Source: Salarchaeum sp. JOR-1 (GTDB lineage Archaea > Halobacteriota > Halobacteria > Halobacteriales > Halobacteriaceae). From it: DNA of 64,000 bases. The DNA lies in contig NZ_CP042241.1 of assembly GCF_007833275.1 (NCBI RefSeq), positions 1,612,001 through 1,676,000 on the forward strand, written 5' to 3'. The position numbers and the translations under genes were made by a program. Position 1 is the stretch's first letter. Each line of letters starts with the position of its first letter. The notes beneath the pieces were generated by a model. The model was given only the letters and a program-made list of their open reading frames with translations, was not told where the DNA came from and made no database searches. Shown here piece by piece: positions 16,598-25,061 of the stretch.

Positions 16598-18466
16598 ATG
16601 AGTGAGTTCGACTACGAGTCCCTCGGACTGGTCGCGGGACTCGAAATCCACCAGCAACTCGACACCGCGGAGAAGCTGTTCTGCGGGTGTCCGACGACGC
16701 GCCGCGAACCCGAGGAGGCCGTGCGTTCGTTCACCCGATTCCTCCATCCGACGAAGAGCGAGCTCGGCGAGATGGACGAGGCCGCCCTGGAGGAGTCCCA
16801 GGTCGAGCGCGAGTTCGAGTACCTCGCGTTCGACTCCACGTGTCTCGTGGAGGAGGACGACGAACCGCCCCACCGGCTGGACGAGGAGGCGCTCGACACC
16901 GCGCTCGAAATCTCCCGGCTCCTGGACGCGACGGTGGTCGACGAGGCGCACGTGATGCGGAAGGTCGTCATCGACGGGTCGAACACGAGCGGGTTCCAGC
17001 GCTCCACGCTGCTCGCCCAGGAGGGCGAGATCGAGACGAGCGAGGGCACCGTGGGTATCGAGGACGTGATGCTCGAAGAGGAGTCCGCCCAGCGCGTCGA
17101 GGAGACCGAGTCCGGAGTTCGGTACGGACTCGACCGCCTCGGGATTCCGCTCGTCGAAATCGGCACGAAGCCCGACATCCGGTCGCCCGAGCAGGCCCGG
17201 GAGGCCGCCGAACGCATCGGCATGCTGTTGCGCTCGACGGGGAAGGTGAAGCGCGGTCTCGGGACGATTCGCCAGGACGTGAACGTCTCCATCGCGGACG
17301 GCGCGCGCGTCGAGATGAAGGGCGTGCAGAGTCTGGACGACATCGAGGACCTCGTGCGTCTCGAAGTCCAGCGCCAGGTTCGCTTGCTCGACATCGCGGA
17401 GTCGCTTCAGTCCCGGGACGCCTCGGTGGGCGACGTGCAGAACGTCACGGACACGTTCGAGGCCACGGACTCCTCGGTGATTCGGGGCGCGCTCGATTCG
17501 GGCGGCCGCGTGTTCGCGGTTCCCCTCTACGGCTTCGACGGCCTCGTCGGGACGGAACTCCAGCCGGATCGCCGGCTCGGCACGGAGTTCTCCGACCACG
17601 CGAAGCGCCACGGCGCGGGCGGCATCTTCCACACGGACGAACTGCCCGCGTACGGCGTCACCGAGGACGAAGTTGCGGCGCTCCGCGAGGCCGTGGACGC
17701 CGGCCCGGAGGACGCGGTCGCCATCGTCGCGGCGGGCGCGGACGTGGCGGAGGGCGCTATCGAGGCCGTCGCGGAGCGCGCCCGGGTCGCCATCGAGGGC
17801 GTGCCGGAGGAGACGCGGGGCGCGAACGAGGGCGGGACCACTGAGTACCTCCGCCCGCTCCCCGGCGCGGCCCGGATGTATCCGGAGACGGACGTTCCCC
17901 CGGTCTCGCCCGACCCGAGCGAGGTCGAACCGCCCGAACTCCTCACGGAGAAGGTCGAGCGCTACACCAACGAGTACGGTTTGAACGAGGACGTGGCGGA
18001 GCAGGTCGCGTACGGCCGGCGCTGGCGGCTGTTCGAGGAGGCCGTCGAGATGGGCGTGGACGCGAACCTCGCCGCCCGCACGCTCGAATCCACGGTGACG
18101 AAACTCCGCCGGGACGACGTGCCGACCGACCGCCTCACCGCCGACCACTTCCGCGGCACCTTCGAACTCGTCGTCGCCGACGAGCTCACGCAGGAGGGCG
18201 TCCCCGAACTCCTCGCGGCGCTCGCCGAATCCCCGGACTCCGACCCCGCCGTGCTGGCGGACGAACTCGGCCTCGGCTCCGTCGGTGAGGAAGAAGTCCG
18301 CGAGACTATCGTGGAGATCGTCGAGCGGAACGAAGACCAGATAGAAGACCAGGGGATGGGCGCGTTCTCCGCGCTGATGGGCGAGTGCATGGGCGCGCTC
18401 CGCGGGAAGGCCGACGGCGAACTCGTCTCGGACGTGCTGCGCGAGGAAGTGCAGAAGCGCGCCTAA
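16598..18466 (+). CDS. gatE: Glu-tRNA(Gln) amidotransferase subunit E
   Basis: A 622-residue archaea-specific subunit. With GatD it converts Glu-tRNA(Gln) to Gln-tRNA(Gln), so the organism makes Gln-tRNA by the indirect route. The N-terminal GatB-like cradle has GLVAGLEIHQQLDTAEKLFC and CGCPTTRR, DGSNTSGFQRS and GTIRQDVNVSI, followed by an inserted AspRS-like domain (VFAVPLYGFDGL, residues 300-400) and the YqeY-like helical tail ending near residue 620. gatD is not in the window. The start follows a TATA box at leaderless distance. It overlaps the convergent Lrp gene by 4 nt. Confidence 0.96.
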   Translation: MSEFDYESLGLVAGLEIHQQLDTAEKLFCGCPTTRREPEEAVRSFTRFLHPTKSELGEMDEAALEESQVEREFEYLAFDSTCLVEEDDEPPHRLDEEALDTALEISRLLDATVVDEAHVMRKVVIDGSNTSGFQRSTLLAQEGEIETSEGTVGIEDVMLEEESAQRVEETESGVRYGLDRLGIPLVEIGTKPDIRSPEQAREAAERIGMLLRSTGKVKRGLGTIRQDVNVSIADGARVEMKGVQSLDDIEDLVRLEVQRQVRLLDIAESLQSRDASVGDVQNVTDTFEATDSSVIRGALDSGGRVFAVPLYGFDGLVGTELQPDRRLGTEFSDHAKRHGAGGIFHTDELPAYGVTEDEVAALREAVDAGPEDAVAIVAAGADVAEGAIEAVAERARVAIEGVPEETRGANEGGTTEYLRPLPGAARMYPETDVPPVSPDPSEVEPPELLTEKVERYTNEYGLNEDVAEQVAYGRRWRLFEEAVEMGVDANLAARTLESTVTKLRRDDVPTDRLTADHFRGTFELVVADELTQEGVPELLAALAESPDSDPAVLADELGLGSVGEEEVRETIVEIVERNEDQIEDQGMGAFSALMGECMGALRGKADGELVSDVLREEVQKRA

Positions 18467-18951
18467 TCGCCCTCCGCGAGTTTTTCGAGGAGCGTGTCGA
18501 GGGAGTACGACTGGAGGGCGCGCTGTGCGTCCCGGAGTTCGTTGATGACGAACGTACTGTTGGTTCTATCGACCTCGTCGAGGGCTTCGAACTCGCCGAT
18601 GAGGCGCTCCACGTCGTCGGAGTCCGGGAGGTGGGCGACGACGACGAAGTCCGTCTCGCCCATCGTGAAGAAGCATTGCGTGACGCCCTCGATGGCGAGG
18701 ATTTCCTCGCCGAGTTCGTCGTATGGGCCGTTGTAGTCCGCGAGCACTTCGACGACGACGGTGACGTCGAGGCCGAACTTCTCGATGTCGATGTCGTAGA
18801 GGTCGTTCGTGATGACGCCGGCCTCCCGGAGGTTGTTGAGGCGGTAGTGGATCGTCGAGACGGGGATGTCTGTCTCCTCGTGGAGGCGTTCCGGGCTCCC
18901 GGTGCCGAGGTCGCTGATGGCCTTGAGGAGCCGAACGTCGCGTTCGTCCAT
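18463..18951 (-). CDS. Lrp/AsnC family transcriptional regulator
   Basis: A 162-residue DNA-binding regulator. The N-terminal HTH is MDERDVRLLKAISDL to VSTIHYRLNNLREAGVI (residues 1-45), followed by a ligand-sensing RAM domain (DVTVVVEVLADYNG to DFVVVAHLPDSDDVERLI). The C-terminal tail RALQSYSLDTLLEKLAEGD is longer than usual. The ATG at 18951 is preferred over one at 19041 since it starts at the conserved helix. It is divergent from the DMT-family exporter at 19104 with a 150-bp gap, and could regulate it (inference). Confidence 0.88.
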   Translation of the reverse strand: MDERDVRLLKAISDLGTGSPERLHEETDIPVSTIHYRLNNLREAGVITNDLYDIDIEKFGLDVTVVVEVLADYNGPYDELGEEILAIEGVTQCFFTMGETDFVVVAHLPDSDDVERLIGEFEALDEVDRTNSTFVINELRDAQRALQSYSLDTLLEKLAEGD

Positions 18952-19071
18952 ACCGTCGCTGTCGGCGGTGACCGGCAAGTAACCACCGACCACGAGACCT
19001 GGCGCTCTCTCCAACTCCCGGGGGCTGCACTGAACTATCATCCCGGGATACCGGATTCTGTTGTAGATGAG

Positions 19072-19077
19072 TTTAAG
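19072..19077 (+). promoter_or_regulatory. TATA-like box of the DMT transporter gene
   Basis: TTTAAG, centred 28-30 nt before the ATG at 19104, is the best placed TATA-like element for a leaderless transcript. The stretch TTATATATG overlaps the start codon itself and is too close to drive this start. Confidence 0.35.
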
Positions 19078-19103
19078 GACTTCCGGATGTGATGTAGTTA
19101 TAT

Positions 19104-20045
19104 ATGAAAATGAAAGGGATTCTGGGAGCCGGATTCGAAACCGCGCTCCTCTTCTGCCTCCTCGCGCTCGCCTGGGGCACGTCGTTCGTCGCCATCGAAG
19201 TCGGACTGCATCACGTCCCGCCCCTCCTGTTCGCGGGTCTCCGGTACGTCATCGCCGGCGGCGTCCTCCTCGCCGTCGCCCTCGTCACCGCCGACCGCCG
19301 CGTCCCCCGCACCCGCGACGAGTGGCTGCACGTCGGCGTCGTCGCCGTCCTCGTCGTCGGCGCGTACCACGGCTTTCTCTACCTCGGCGAACAGTACGTT
19401 CCCGGAGCCGTCGCCGCCGTCGTCATCAGCCTCACCCCCGTCCTCACCGCGCCGCTCGCGGGCGCCCTCCTCCCCGACGACTCCCTCGGCCTAATCGAAG
19501 CCGCCGGCCTCGCGTTCGGCGTCGCCGGCGTCGCCGTCATCGCTCTCCCCGGATCCAACGTCGGCTCCACGAACGTCCTCGGCGTCCTCCTCGTCTTCTG
19601 CGGCGCGCTCAGCTTCGCGCTCGGCAGCGTCGCCTCCCGCCCCCTCGACGCCGGCCTCCCCGTCCAGACCACCCAAGCGTGGGCGATGCTCCTCGGAGCC
19701 GGTGGCCTCCTGCTCGTCGGATTCCTGCGCGGCGAATCCCTCGCGGGGGTCGCGTGGAACGCCACCAGCGTCGGCAGCCTCCTCTACCTCTCGCTCGTCG
19801 CCGGCGCCGGCGGCTACCTCCTCTACTTCGTCCTCCTCGAACGCGCCAGCCCCACCGAGATCAACCTCGTCGGGTACGCCGAACCCGCGGTCGCGACGCT
19901 CGTCAGCTGGGTCGCGCTCGGTCAGGTCGTCGAAGCAACGACTATTCTGGGGTTCGCCGCGATACTCTTCGGGTTCGCGCTCCTCAAGCGCCGCGCACTA
20001 CTCTCGGTCGCCCGCGCCACGACCCGCGCCGCGCAAGGCGCCTAG
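19104..20045 (+). CDS. DMT-superfamily (EamA) transporter
   Basis: A 313-residue membrane exporter with ten predicted helices from two EamA repeats. Repeat 1 starts LLFCLLALAWGTSFVAIEVG; repeat 2 begins around residue 155 (LGVLLVFCGALSFALGSV). Proteins of this family export amino acids, drugs or metabolites; no substrate can be given. The second ATG, two codons on, could be the true start. The 3' end overlaps the convergent PAP2 gene by about 48 nt. Confidence 0.88.
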   Translation: MKMKGILGAGFETALLFCLLALAWGTSFVAIEVGLHHVPPLLFAGLRYVIAGGVLLAVALVTADRRVPRTRDEWLHVGVVAVLVVGAYHGFLYLGEQYVPGAVAAVVISLTPVLTAPLAGALLPDDSLGLIEAAGLAFGVAGVAVIALPGSNVGSTNVLGVLLVFCGALSFALGSVASRPLDAGLPVQTTQAWAMLLGAGGLLLVGFLRGESLAGVAWNATSVGSLLYLSLVAGAGGYLLYFVLLERASPTEINLVGYAEPAVATLVSWVALGQVVEATTILGFAAILFGFALLKRRALLSVARATTRAAQGA

Positions 20046-20813
20046 GTCGAACGTGAGCGGAATCCGCTGCGATATCTCGTGCGCGATGAGCACGAGCACG
20101 ACCGCGAACGCCGCGTCGAGCAGCCAGTGGATGCCGAGGTAGAACGTGGACACCACGATACAGCCCGCGGCGACCGTCACCGTCCACGCGTACAGGCGGT
20201 CGCCGGTCTTCCACGCGAAAATAGCCGCGAGCGTCGAGAGGCCCGTGTGGAGGCTGGGGAACGACTTCATCAGGGTGTCCGTCGCGAACGTCCCCGCCAT
20301 CACGATGGAGTTCAGGTCGTACAACAGCGGCCGCACCGACACCAGCGAGTACCCTGTCACCTTCACCGGTACGAACACGAAGAAGGGCGCGGCGAGCAGG
20401 ACGAGACACGCGTACGCCGCCGCGTACCGGTAGGCCTGCTCGCGGTCGTGCGCCTTCAGTTTGAAGTACGTGAACAGCACGACGAAGGGGAAGCCCACGA
20501 GGTACGCGAACACGAACAGCATCGTGAGCGGGCGCGCCGTCACCGTCTGGAACACGCCGACCGTCGCGCCCTCTATCGCGTAGACGGTGTCCGTGAACGC
20601 CGTCTCCACGTGGTACTTCGCGAGTTCGTTCACGCCGAACGTCAACAGCCACGCGACGCCGAGGTACTTCCAGTCCGTTCGGAGGAACTCGCGTATCTCG
20701 CGCCGAAGCTTCAGGTCTGGAAGGAAGACGTACGCGCCGAGCGCGAACGCCCCGAGCGACGCGATGGCGACGTACGCCATGTACTGTGTCTGCGGGGAGA
20801 GGGAGGAGGGCAT
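19998..20813 (-). CDS. PAP2-family membrane phosphatase
   Basis: A 271-residue protein with about six helices and the three phosphatase motifs: K/RP part in VSVRPLLYD, the second motif SFPSLHTG (PSxH type), and GIHWLLDAAFA with the catalytic His and Asp. The PSLHT variant resembles inositol phosphoceramide synthase-like or lipid phosphatase proteins acting on phospholipids at the outer face. ATG at 20813 was chosen; a longer frame to 20843 begins in A+T-rich promoter DNA. The gene's last 48 nt overlap the DMT exporter. Confidence 0.85.
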   Translation of the reverse strand: MPSSLSPQTQYMAYVAIASLGAFALGAYVFLPDLKLRREIREFLRTDWKYLGVAWLLTFGVNELAKYHVETAFTDTVYAIEGATVGVFQTVTARPLTMLFVFAYLVGFPFVVLFTYFKLKAHDREQAYRYAAAYACLVLLAAPFFVFVPVKVTGYSLVSVRPLLYDLNSIVMAGTFATDTLMKSFPSLHTGLSTLAAIFAWKTGDRLYAWTVTVAAGCIVVSTFYLGIHWLLDAAFAVVLVLIAHEISQRIPLTFDLGALRGAGRGAGDRE

Positions 20814-20849
20814 TGTCAGTCGTATATATGTATCTATATACAAAAACGT

Positions 20850-21566
20850 TTAGTCATCTGACTTCCTCTGCGCACGGCGCAAGATACCACGGAGCGTGTT
20901 CACCTCGCGTCCGGTCGGGTGCGCGCGCCCGAGGATGCGCCGCACCATCCGGAGCGTCTTCGGCTTCTTCTCCTCGGGGTAGTCGAGGTCGTCCAAGAAC
21001 TCGCCGAAGTGCTCGTAGAACGCCTCTATCTCCGCCTCGTCCGCGCGCTGTGTCGACACGTCGGGGAGCTGGGTGTCGTCGCGCGCGAGCTCTTGGAGCT
21101 CGTACAGCGCGACGGTCGCCGCCTGCCCGAGGTTGAGCGAGGGATAGTCGGCGCTCGCGGGAATCGACGCCACCTCGTCGATGCGTTCGAGTTCCTCGTT
21201 CACGAGGCCGACGCGCTCCCGACCGAACACCAGACACGTCTCCGTCTCCACGTCCCCGAGCGACTCGACGAGTTCGTCGGGCGTGCGGAACGGGAAGCGC
21301 GTGTGCTTTCGCGCGTCCTCGTTCGTGATGGACGTGAACCCCACCGTGTGGAAGTTCTCGACGAGGTAGTCGAACGCCACGATGTCGGCGTTCGGCAGCA
21401 CGTCCTCGCGGGCCTGCCCGGCGAACCCGTACGCCTCGCTGTCCCGACTCAGGTCCGGGGGGTCGACGAGGTAGAGGTCTTCGAACCCGAAGTTCTTCAT
21501 CGCTCGCGCGATAGTGCCGACGTTCCCCGACGTCTCCGCGTCCACGACCGCGACGACCGGCTTCAT
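20850..21566 (-). CDS. SPOUT-class RNA methyltransferase (TrmH/TrmJ-like)
   Basis: A 238-residue SAM-dependent methyltransferase with the trefoil-knot fold. It starts MKPVVAVVDAETSGNVGTIARAMKNFGF, the RNA-binding N-block, and has the knot motifs LVFGRERVGLVNEEL and IPASADYPSLNLGQAATVALYEL. A C-terminal helical extension (residues 165-238) resembles TrmJ, which 2'-O-methylates position 32 of tRNA. The start at 21566 is chosen over upstream codons because of the motif. The closest function is tRNA ribose methylation; the exact nucleotide is inferred. Confidence 0.88.
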   Translation of the reverse strand: MKPVVAVVDAETSGNVGTIARAMKNFGFEDLYLVDPPDLSRDSEAYGFAGQAREDVLPNADIVAFDYLVENFHTVGFTSITNEDARKHTRFPFRTPDELVESLGDVETETCLVFGRERVGLVNEELERIDEVASIPASADYPSLNLGQAATVALYELQELARDDTQLPDVSTQRADEAEIEAFYEHFGEFLDDLDYPEEKKPKTLRMVRRILGRAHPTGREVNTLRGILRRAQRKSDD

Positions 21567-21652
21567 GGCGCACGGTAGCCGGGGGTCGCGTAAAAACCGC
21601 GTGACACGCCGGAAGCGCCGACTCTTTGACGGTGGCACTCGCCCCATCCGGT

Positions 21653-22780
21653 ATGCGAACTGTCGACGCCGCCGGCCTCGGAATCGGGGACGACCACCCG
21701 CCCCGCATCATGGGCGTGCTGAACGTCTCCGCGGAGTCACCGTACTCGCCGAGCGTGTACGACGACCCCGCGGAGGCCGCGGCGTACGTCGAGGACGAAC
21801 TGCTCGCGGAGGGCGCGGACATCATCGACGTCGGCCTGGAGTCCGCGAACAAGAAGTTCGACGTGTTGAGCGCAGAACAGGAACTCGACCGGCTCGACAT
21901 CGCCCTCGAAACCATCGAGCGTGTCGAGGGCGACGCCGTCTTCAGTATCGAGACGCGGTACCACGAGGTCGCTGACGCGGCGCTCGCGGGCGGATTCGAC
22001 ATGGTGAACGACATCTGCGGGTTCGCCGATCCCGAGATGCCCGGCGTGTGCGAGGCGCACGACGCCGCGGTGGCGAAGATGGCGAGTCCGCCCGACCTCG
22101 AACGCCCCGGCGCGGTCGAGTCCGTCGAGGACATCTACGACGCGCTCGGCCTGAACGGCTTCACGGATAAGACAATCGTCGACCCCGCGTTCGGCGGATG
22201 GTCCGCGGAGAAAACCCTCGACGACGACCGGGAGACGTTCGAGCGCCTGCGGGAGTTCCGCGCGCTCGGCCGCCCCCTCCTCGTCTCCATCAACCGGAAG
22301 AACTTCCTCCGCGACCTCGCCGGACGGAGCACGGCCGAAGCGCTCCCCGTCAGCCTCGCCGCCACCTCGATGGCCGTCGAGCGCGGCGCGCACGTCATTC
22401 GGACGCACGACGTGGCCGAAACGAGGGACGCCGCCGTCATCGGGGACGCGTTCAGCCGCGAGCGCGCCCGCACGCCGACCGTCGAGGAACTGGACGTGAC
22501 CACCGTTCGGGAGGCAAAACGCCACCTCGAACAGCACGACGGCGCGACGGAGGACGCAGCGGGGAGCGTGTCGCGCGCGTTCAGCGTGCGCGGGCTCACC
22601 GCCGCCGATCGCGACACTCTCACCGCCGCCGCGTCCGCCGCCGGCGCGGTCGCGACCGGGGACGAAACCGTCTTCCTCGCGGGCACCGCCGCCAGTCTCG
22701 AAACCGTCGCGGACGCCGTCGCCGACGGCGCTGGACGGCTTCCCGACGTCGCCGCCGGCATCCGAAACACCCTGACGTAA
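21653..22780 (+). CDS. folP: Dihydropteroate synthase-family protein
   Basis: A 375-residue TIM barrel of the DHPS family, which joins the pterin pyrophosphate to p-aminobenzoate. Seen: PPRIMGVLNVSAESPY (strand 1), EGADIIDVGLESANK, GFDMVNDICGFAD, LVSINRKNFLRDLAG and GAHVIRTHDVAETRDAA. The last two match the family's SRK and RxHD blocks. However, the usual STRPG motif after the IDVG strand is replaced by ESANKKFD, and a C-terminal part of about 100 residues is added. Its neighbour mptE makes the pterin pyrophosphate. So a role in folate or pterin synthesis is likely, but DHPS activity is not proved; gene symbol is tentative. Confidence 0.75.
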   Translation: MRTVDAAGLGIGDDHPPRIMGVLNVSAESPYSPSVYDDPAEAAAYVEDELLAEGADIIDVGLESANKKFDVLSAEQELDRLDIALETIERVEGDAVFSIETRYHEVADAALAGGFDMVNDICGFADPEMPGVCEAHDAAVAKMASPPDLERPGAVESVEDIYDALGLNGFTDKTIVDPAFGGWSAEKTLDDDRETFERLREFRALGRPLLVSINRKNFLRDLAGRSTAEALPVSLAATSMAVERGAHVIRTHDVAETRDAAVIGDAFSRERARTPTVEELDVTTVREAKRHLEQHDGATEDAAGSVSRAFSVRGLTAADRDTLTAAASAAGAVATGDETVFLAGTAASLETVADAVADGAGRLPDVAAGIRNTLT

Positions 22781-22788
22781 CGAGAAAG

Positions 22789-22795
22789 CTTATAC
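22789..22795 (+). promoter_or_regulatory. TATA box ahead of the structured leader of mptE
   Basis: CTTATAC, centred at 22792, predicts a transcript start near 22819. This is 90 nt before mptE's ATG, and just at the 5' foot of a strong hairpin. Confidence 0.5.
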
Positions 22796-22818
22796 CTGCG
22801 GCGGAAAAATCCGCGAGC

Positions 22819-22908
22819 GGAGGCTGACCCCCCGCGTGGGTAGGGGTACACACTGCGGAGGGGTCGGCTCGGACTCCCCGAATTTCTACACCGACGAGCG
22901 ACTGCCAC
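22819..22908 (+). ncRNA. Candidate structured leader or small RNA upstream of mptE
   Basis: A 90-nt stretch without an ORF, between a TATA box and mptE. It can fold into a long hairpin: GGCTGACCCC (22822-22831) pairs with GGGGTCGGCT (22860-22869, with two G-U pairs), then CCGC (22832-22835) with GCGG (22855-22858), then GTG (22836-22838) with CAC (22851-22853), leaving a loop with GGTAGGGGTACA. Most haloarchaeal mRNAs lack a leader, so this may be a separate small RNA (for example a guide RNA) or a regulatory 5' UTR. The identity is not known. Confidence 0.4.
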
Positions 22909-23589
22909 ATGGACTACGATACCTGGAACCCCGTCTACGAACGCATACTCGCGGATTTCGGCTTCAGCCGCGAGGCCGACGAACGCGCCCGCGCCCGCAT
23001 CAGCGAGTACGCACGGCCGTTCGACATGAATCGCCTCGACGCGCGCGGTGAAACGGTCGCAATCGCGGGAGCCGGCCCGTCGCTCGGCGACGAGCTGGGG
23101 CTCGCCCGAACCGCTGACCGCGTGTTCGCCGCCTCGACCGCCACCGACGTCCTCGCCGACGCCGACATTCGGGTGGACGCGATGGTCACCGACCTCGACA
23201 AGAACCCCGACACAGCCCGCGACCGCACCCTGAACGGCGAACCGGTCGTCGCGCACGCCCACGGGGACAACATCCCCGCCATCGCGGAGTGGCTCCCCGC
23301 GTTCGACGCCGACCACGTGCTGTGCACGACGCAGGCCGAACCCCGCGACGCCGTGTACGACTTCGGCGGGTTCACGGACGGCGACCGCGCCGCCTTCCTC
23401 GCCGACGAACTCGGCGCGGCCGAACTCGTCTTCCCGGGCTGGGACTTCGACGACCCCACCGTGGACGCGATGAAAGCGAGGAAGCTCGGCTGGGCGGAGC
23501 GGCTGCTCTACTGGCTCGAAACCCGGCGAGACGAGGCGTTCGGCGTACTCGACGGCCGCCGAGACAGTCTCTCTCTACCGTCGCGATAG
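22909..23589 (+). CDS. mptE: 6-hydroxymethyl-7,8-dihydropterin pyrophosphokinase (MptE, DUF115)
   Basis: A 226-residue archaeal enzyme that pyrophosphorylates 6-hydroxymethyl-dihydropterin for folate-type cofactors. It starts MDYDTWNPVYERILADFGFS, typical of the family, and shows AIAGAGPSLG (phosphate loop), MVTDLDKNP, VVAHAHGDN and ELVFPGWDFDDP blocks. It follows the DHPS-like gene and its own promoter and structured leader. Pathway partner of the DHPS-like protein by context. Confidence 0.92.
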   Translation: MDYDTWNPVYERILADFGFSREADERARARISEYARPFDMNRLDARGETVAIAGAGPSLGDELGLARTADRVFAASTATDVLADADIRVDAMVTDLDKNPDTARDRTLNGEPVVAHAHGDNIPAIAEWLPAFDADHVLCTTQAEPRDAVYDFGGFTDGDRAAFLADELGAAELVFPGWDFDDPTVDAMKARKLGWAERLLYWLETRRDEAFGVLDGRRDSLSLPSR

Positions 23590-23605
23590 GAGCGATGTGA
23601 CGCTG

Positions 23606-24013
23606 CTATCGGTCGGTACGCGTCGTAGGATCGGGAGTCGTCTTTCGTCTTGATTTCTGGACGCCACGAAGATAGCTTGTGACTGGGACGGCGAGTAATA
23701 CGACTGTTCCGAGGACACGAGCCACGGGTATGTCAACTAACGGCTGGATTTCGCGGTGTACGAGTACGGCCTCGACTGCAAGCCCACCGACGCTGAGACC
23801 TAAGACGAATACCCAGAGCCACATGGTCGCGTATCCGATCTGGTCAAGATGGTTGGTTTTCACAGCGTGGCCGAGAAGTACGACCACAGAGAGGAGCGGC
23901 ACGACAACCAGGGGACGAACCGGATTCACCACCAGGATACTCGAACCGAGGGTGAGCGCCGCGAAATAGACCGCCACCGAGAGAATGCGGTGAATCCGTC
24001 GCGTCTCACTCAT
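23606..24013 (-). CDS. Four-helix membrane protein, unknown function
   Basis: A 135-residue protein with four hydrophobic segments (ILSVAVYFAALTLGSSILVV; PLVVVPLLSVVVLLGHAV; MWLWVFVLGLSVGGLAVEAVL; VLGTVVLLAVPVTSYL) and a basic C-terminal tail rich in Arg, Lys and Thr. No family recognised. It lies downstream of the oxidoreductase gene on the same strand with a 46-bp gap, and could be read with it. Confidence 0.65.
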   Translation of the reverse strand: MSETRRIHRILSVAVYFAALTLGSSILVVNPVRPLVVVPLLSVVVLLGHAVKTNHLDQIGYATMWLWVFVLGLSVGGLAVEAVLVHREIQPLVDIPVARVLGTVVLLAVPVTSYLRGVQKSRRKTTPDPTTRTDR

Positions 24014-24059
24014 GTCTACGATATGCTTCGGAGTGCCCTCGTCTTCTTCGGAAGCTTCC

Positions 24060-25031
24060 CTAGGGTTCGAGGACGACCTTCCCCTGCGTCTCGCGGTTTT
24101 CGAGAGCCTCGTGGGCTTCCTTGGCGTCTTCCAGATCGAACGTCTGCCCGACGACGACTTCGAGTTCGCCGTCGGCGAGCATGCCGGAGAGTTCGGGGAC
24201 GGCCTCGTAGACGCGCTCGGGGTCGCGCGCCATCGCCTGCCCGAGGTGGAAGCCGATGACGGACTTGTTCCCGAAGAGGAGGCTCGCGGTGTCGATTTCG
24301 CCGGGCGTGCCGGAGGCGGCGCCGTACGCGACGACGCGCCCGAAGTGGCTGAGCGCCTCGACGCTCTTCGCGCTCGTCTCCCCGCCGATGCCGTCGAGCA
24401 CGAGGTCGACGCCCGCGCCGTCGGTCAGGCCGTCGATTTCCTCGACGAAGTCGGTCTCCGTGTAGTCGATGGTGTGGTCGCAGCCCAGGCGCTCGGCGAG
24501 GTCGCGCTTCGACTCGGTGCTCGCGGTGCCGAACACTTCGGCGCCGTGGTCGCTCGCGAGCTGGACGGCGGCGGTGCCGACGCCGCCCGCCGCGGCGTGC
24601 ACGAGCACGCGCTCGTCGGGTTCGAGGCCGCCCCACTCGTGGAGGCAGTGGTGGGCGGTGAGGAACTGGACGGGGAACCCGGCGGCTTCGGCGAACGACA
24701 TCGACTCCGGCACGTCGAACAGCGCCATCGCGTTCGCGGTGACGTACTCCGCGTAGGCGTTCTCGCCCGTCATCGCGACGACGCGCTCGCCGGGCTCGCG
24801 CGACACGCCCTCGCCGACGGCGTCGATGACGCCCGCGGCCTCCATCCCGGGCGTGTACGGCGGTGTAGGGCCGCCCTGGTAGTGGCCGCGGCGCTGCATC
24901 ACGTCGGCGAAGTTCACGCCGACCGCTTCCACGTCGATGCGGACTTCGCCCGGCCCGGGGTCGGGCGTCTCGCGGTCTTCGACGCTGATGACGCTACTGT
25001 CGCCGAACTCGCTGACGCGTACGGCTCGCAT
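24060..25031 (-). CDS. Quinone oxidoreductase / zinc-independent MDR
   Basis: A 323-residue NADPH-dependent medium-chain reductase of the quinone oxidoreductase branch. The N-terminal GroES-like domain carries AVGVNFADVMQRRGHY and PGMEAAGVIDAVGEG. The Rossmann fold has VHAAAGGVGTAAVQLA near residue 145. The zinc cysteines of alcohol dehydrogenases are absent, as expected for QOR. The C-terminus ends in the standard ETQGKVVLEP. The ATG at 25031 is chosen over one four codons upstream because it gives the usual MRAVRV start. Confidence 0.9.
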   Translation of the reverse strand: MRAVRVSEFGDSSVISVEDRETPDPGPGEVRIDVEAVGVNFADVMQRRGHYQGGPTPPYTPGMEAAGVIDAVGEGVSREPGERVVAMTGENAYAEYVTANAMALFDVPESMSFAEAAGFPVQFLTAHHCLHEWGGLEPDERVLVHAAAGGVGTAAVQLASDHGAEVFGTASTESKRDLAERLGCDHTIDYTETDFVEEIDGLTDGAGVDLVLDGIGGETSAKSVEALSHFGRVVAYGAASGTPGEIDTASLLFGNKSVIGFHLGQAMARDPERVYEAVPELSGMLADGELEVVVGQTFDLEDAKEAHEALENRETQGKVVLEP

Positions 25032-25061
25032 ACCCGAACCCACGAGGGCCGTCCGGAAAAA

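Noticed and set aside
15806-18148. Minus-strand frame of 780 codons
   Set aside because: Antisense to gatE and to the dioxygenase in another frame; no recognisable protein.
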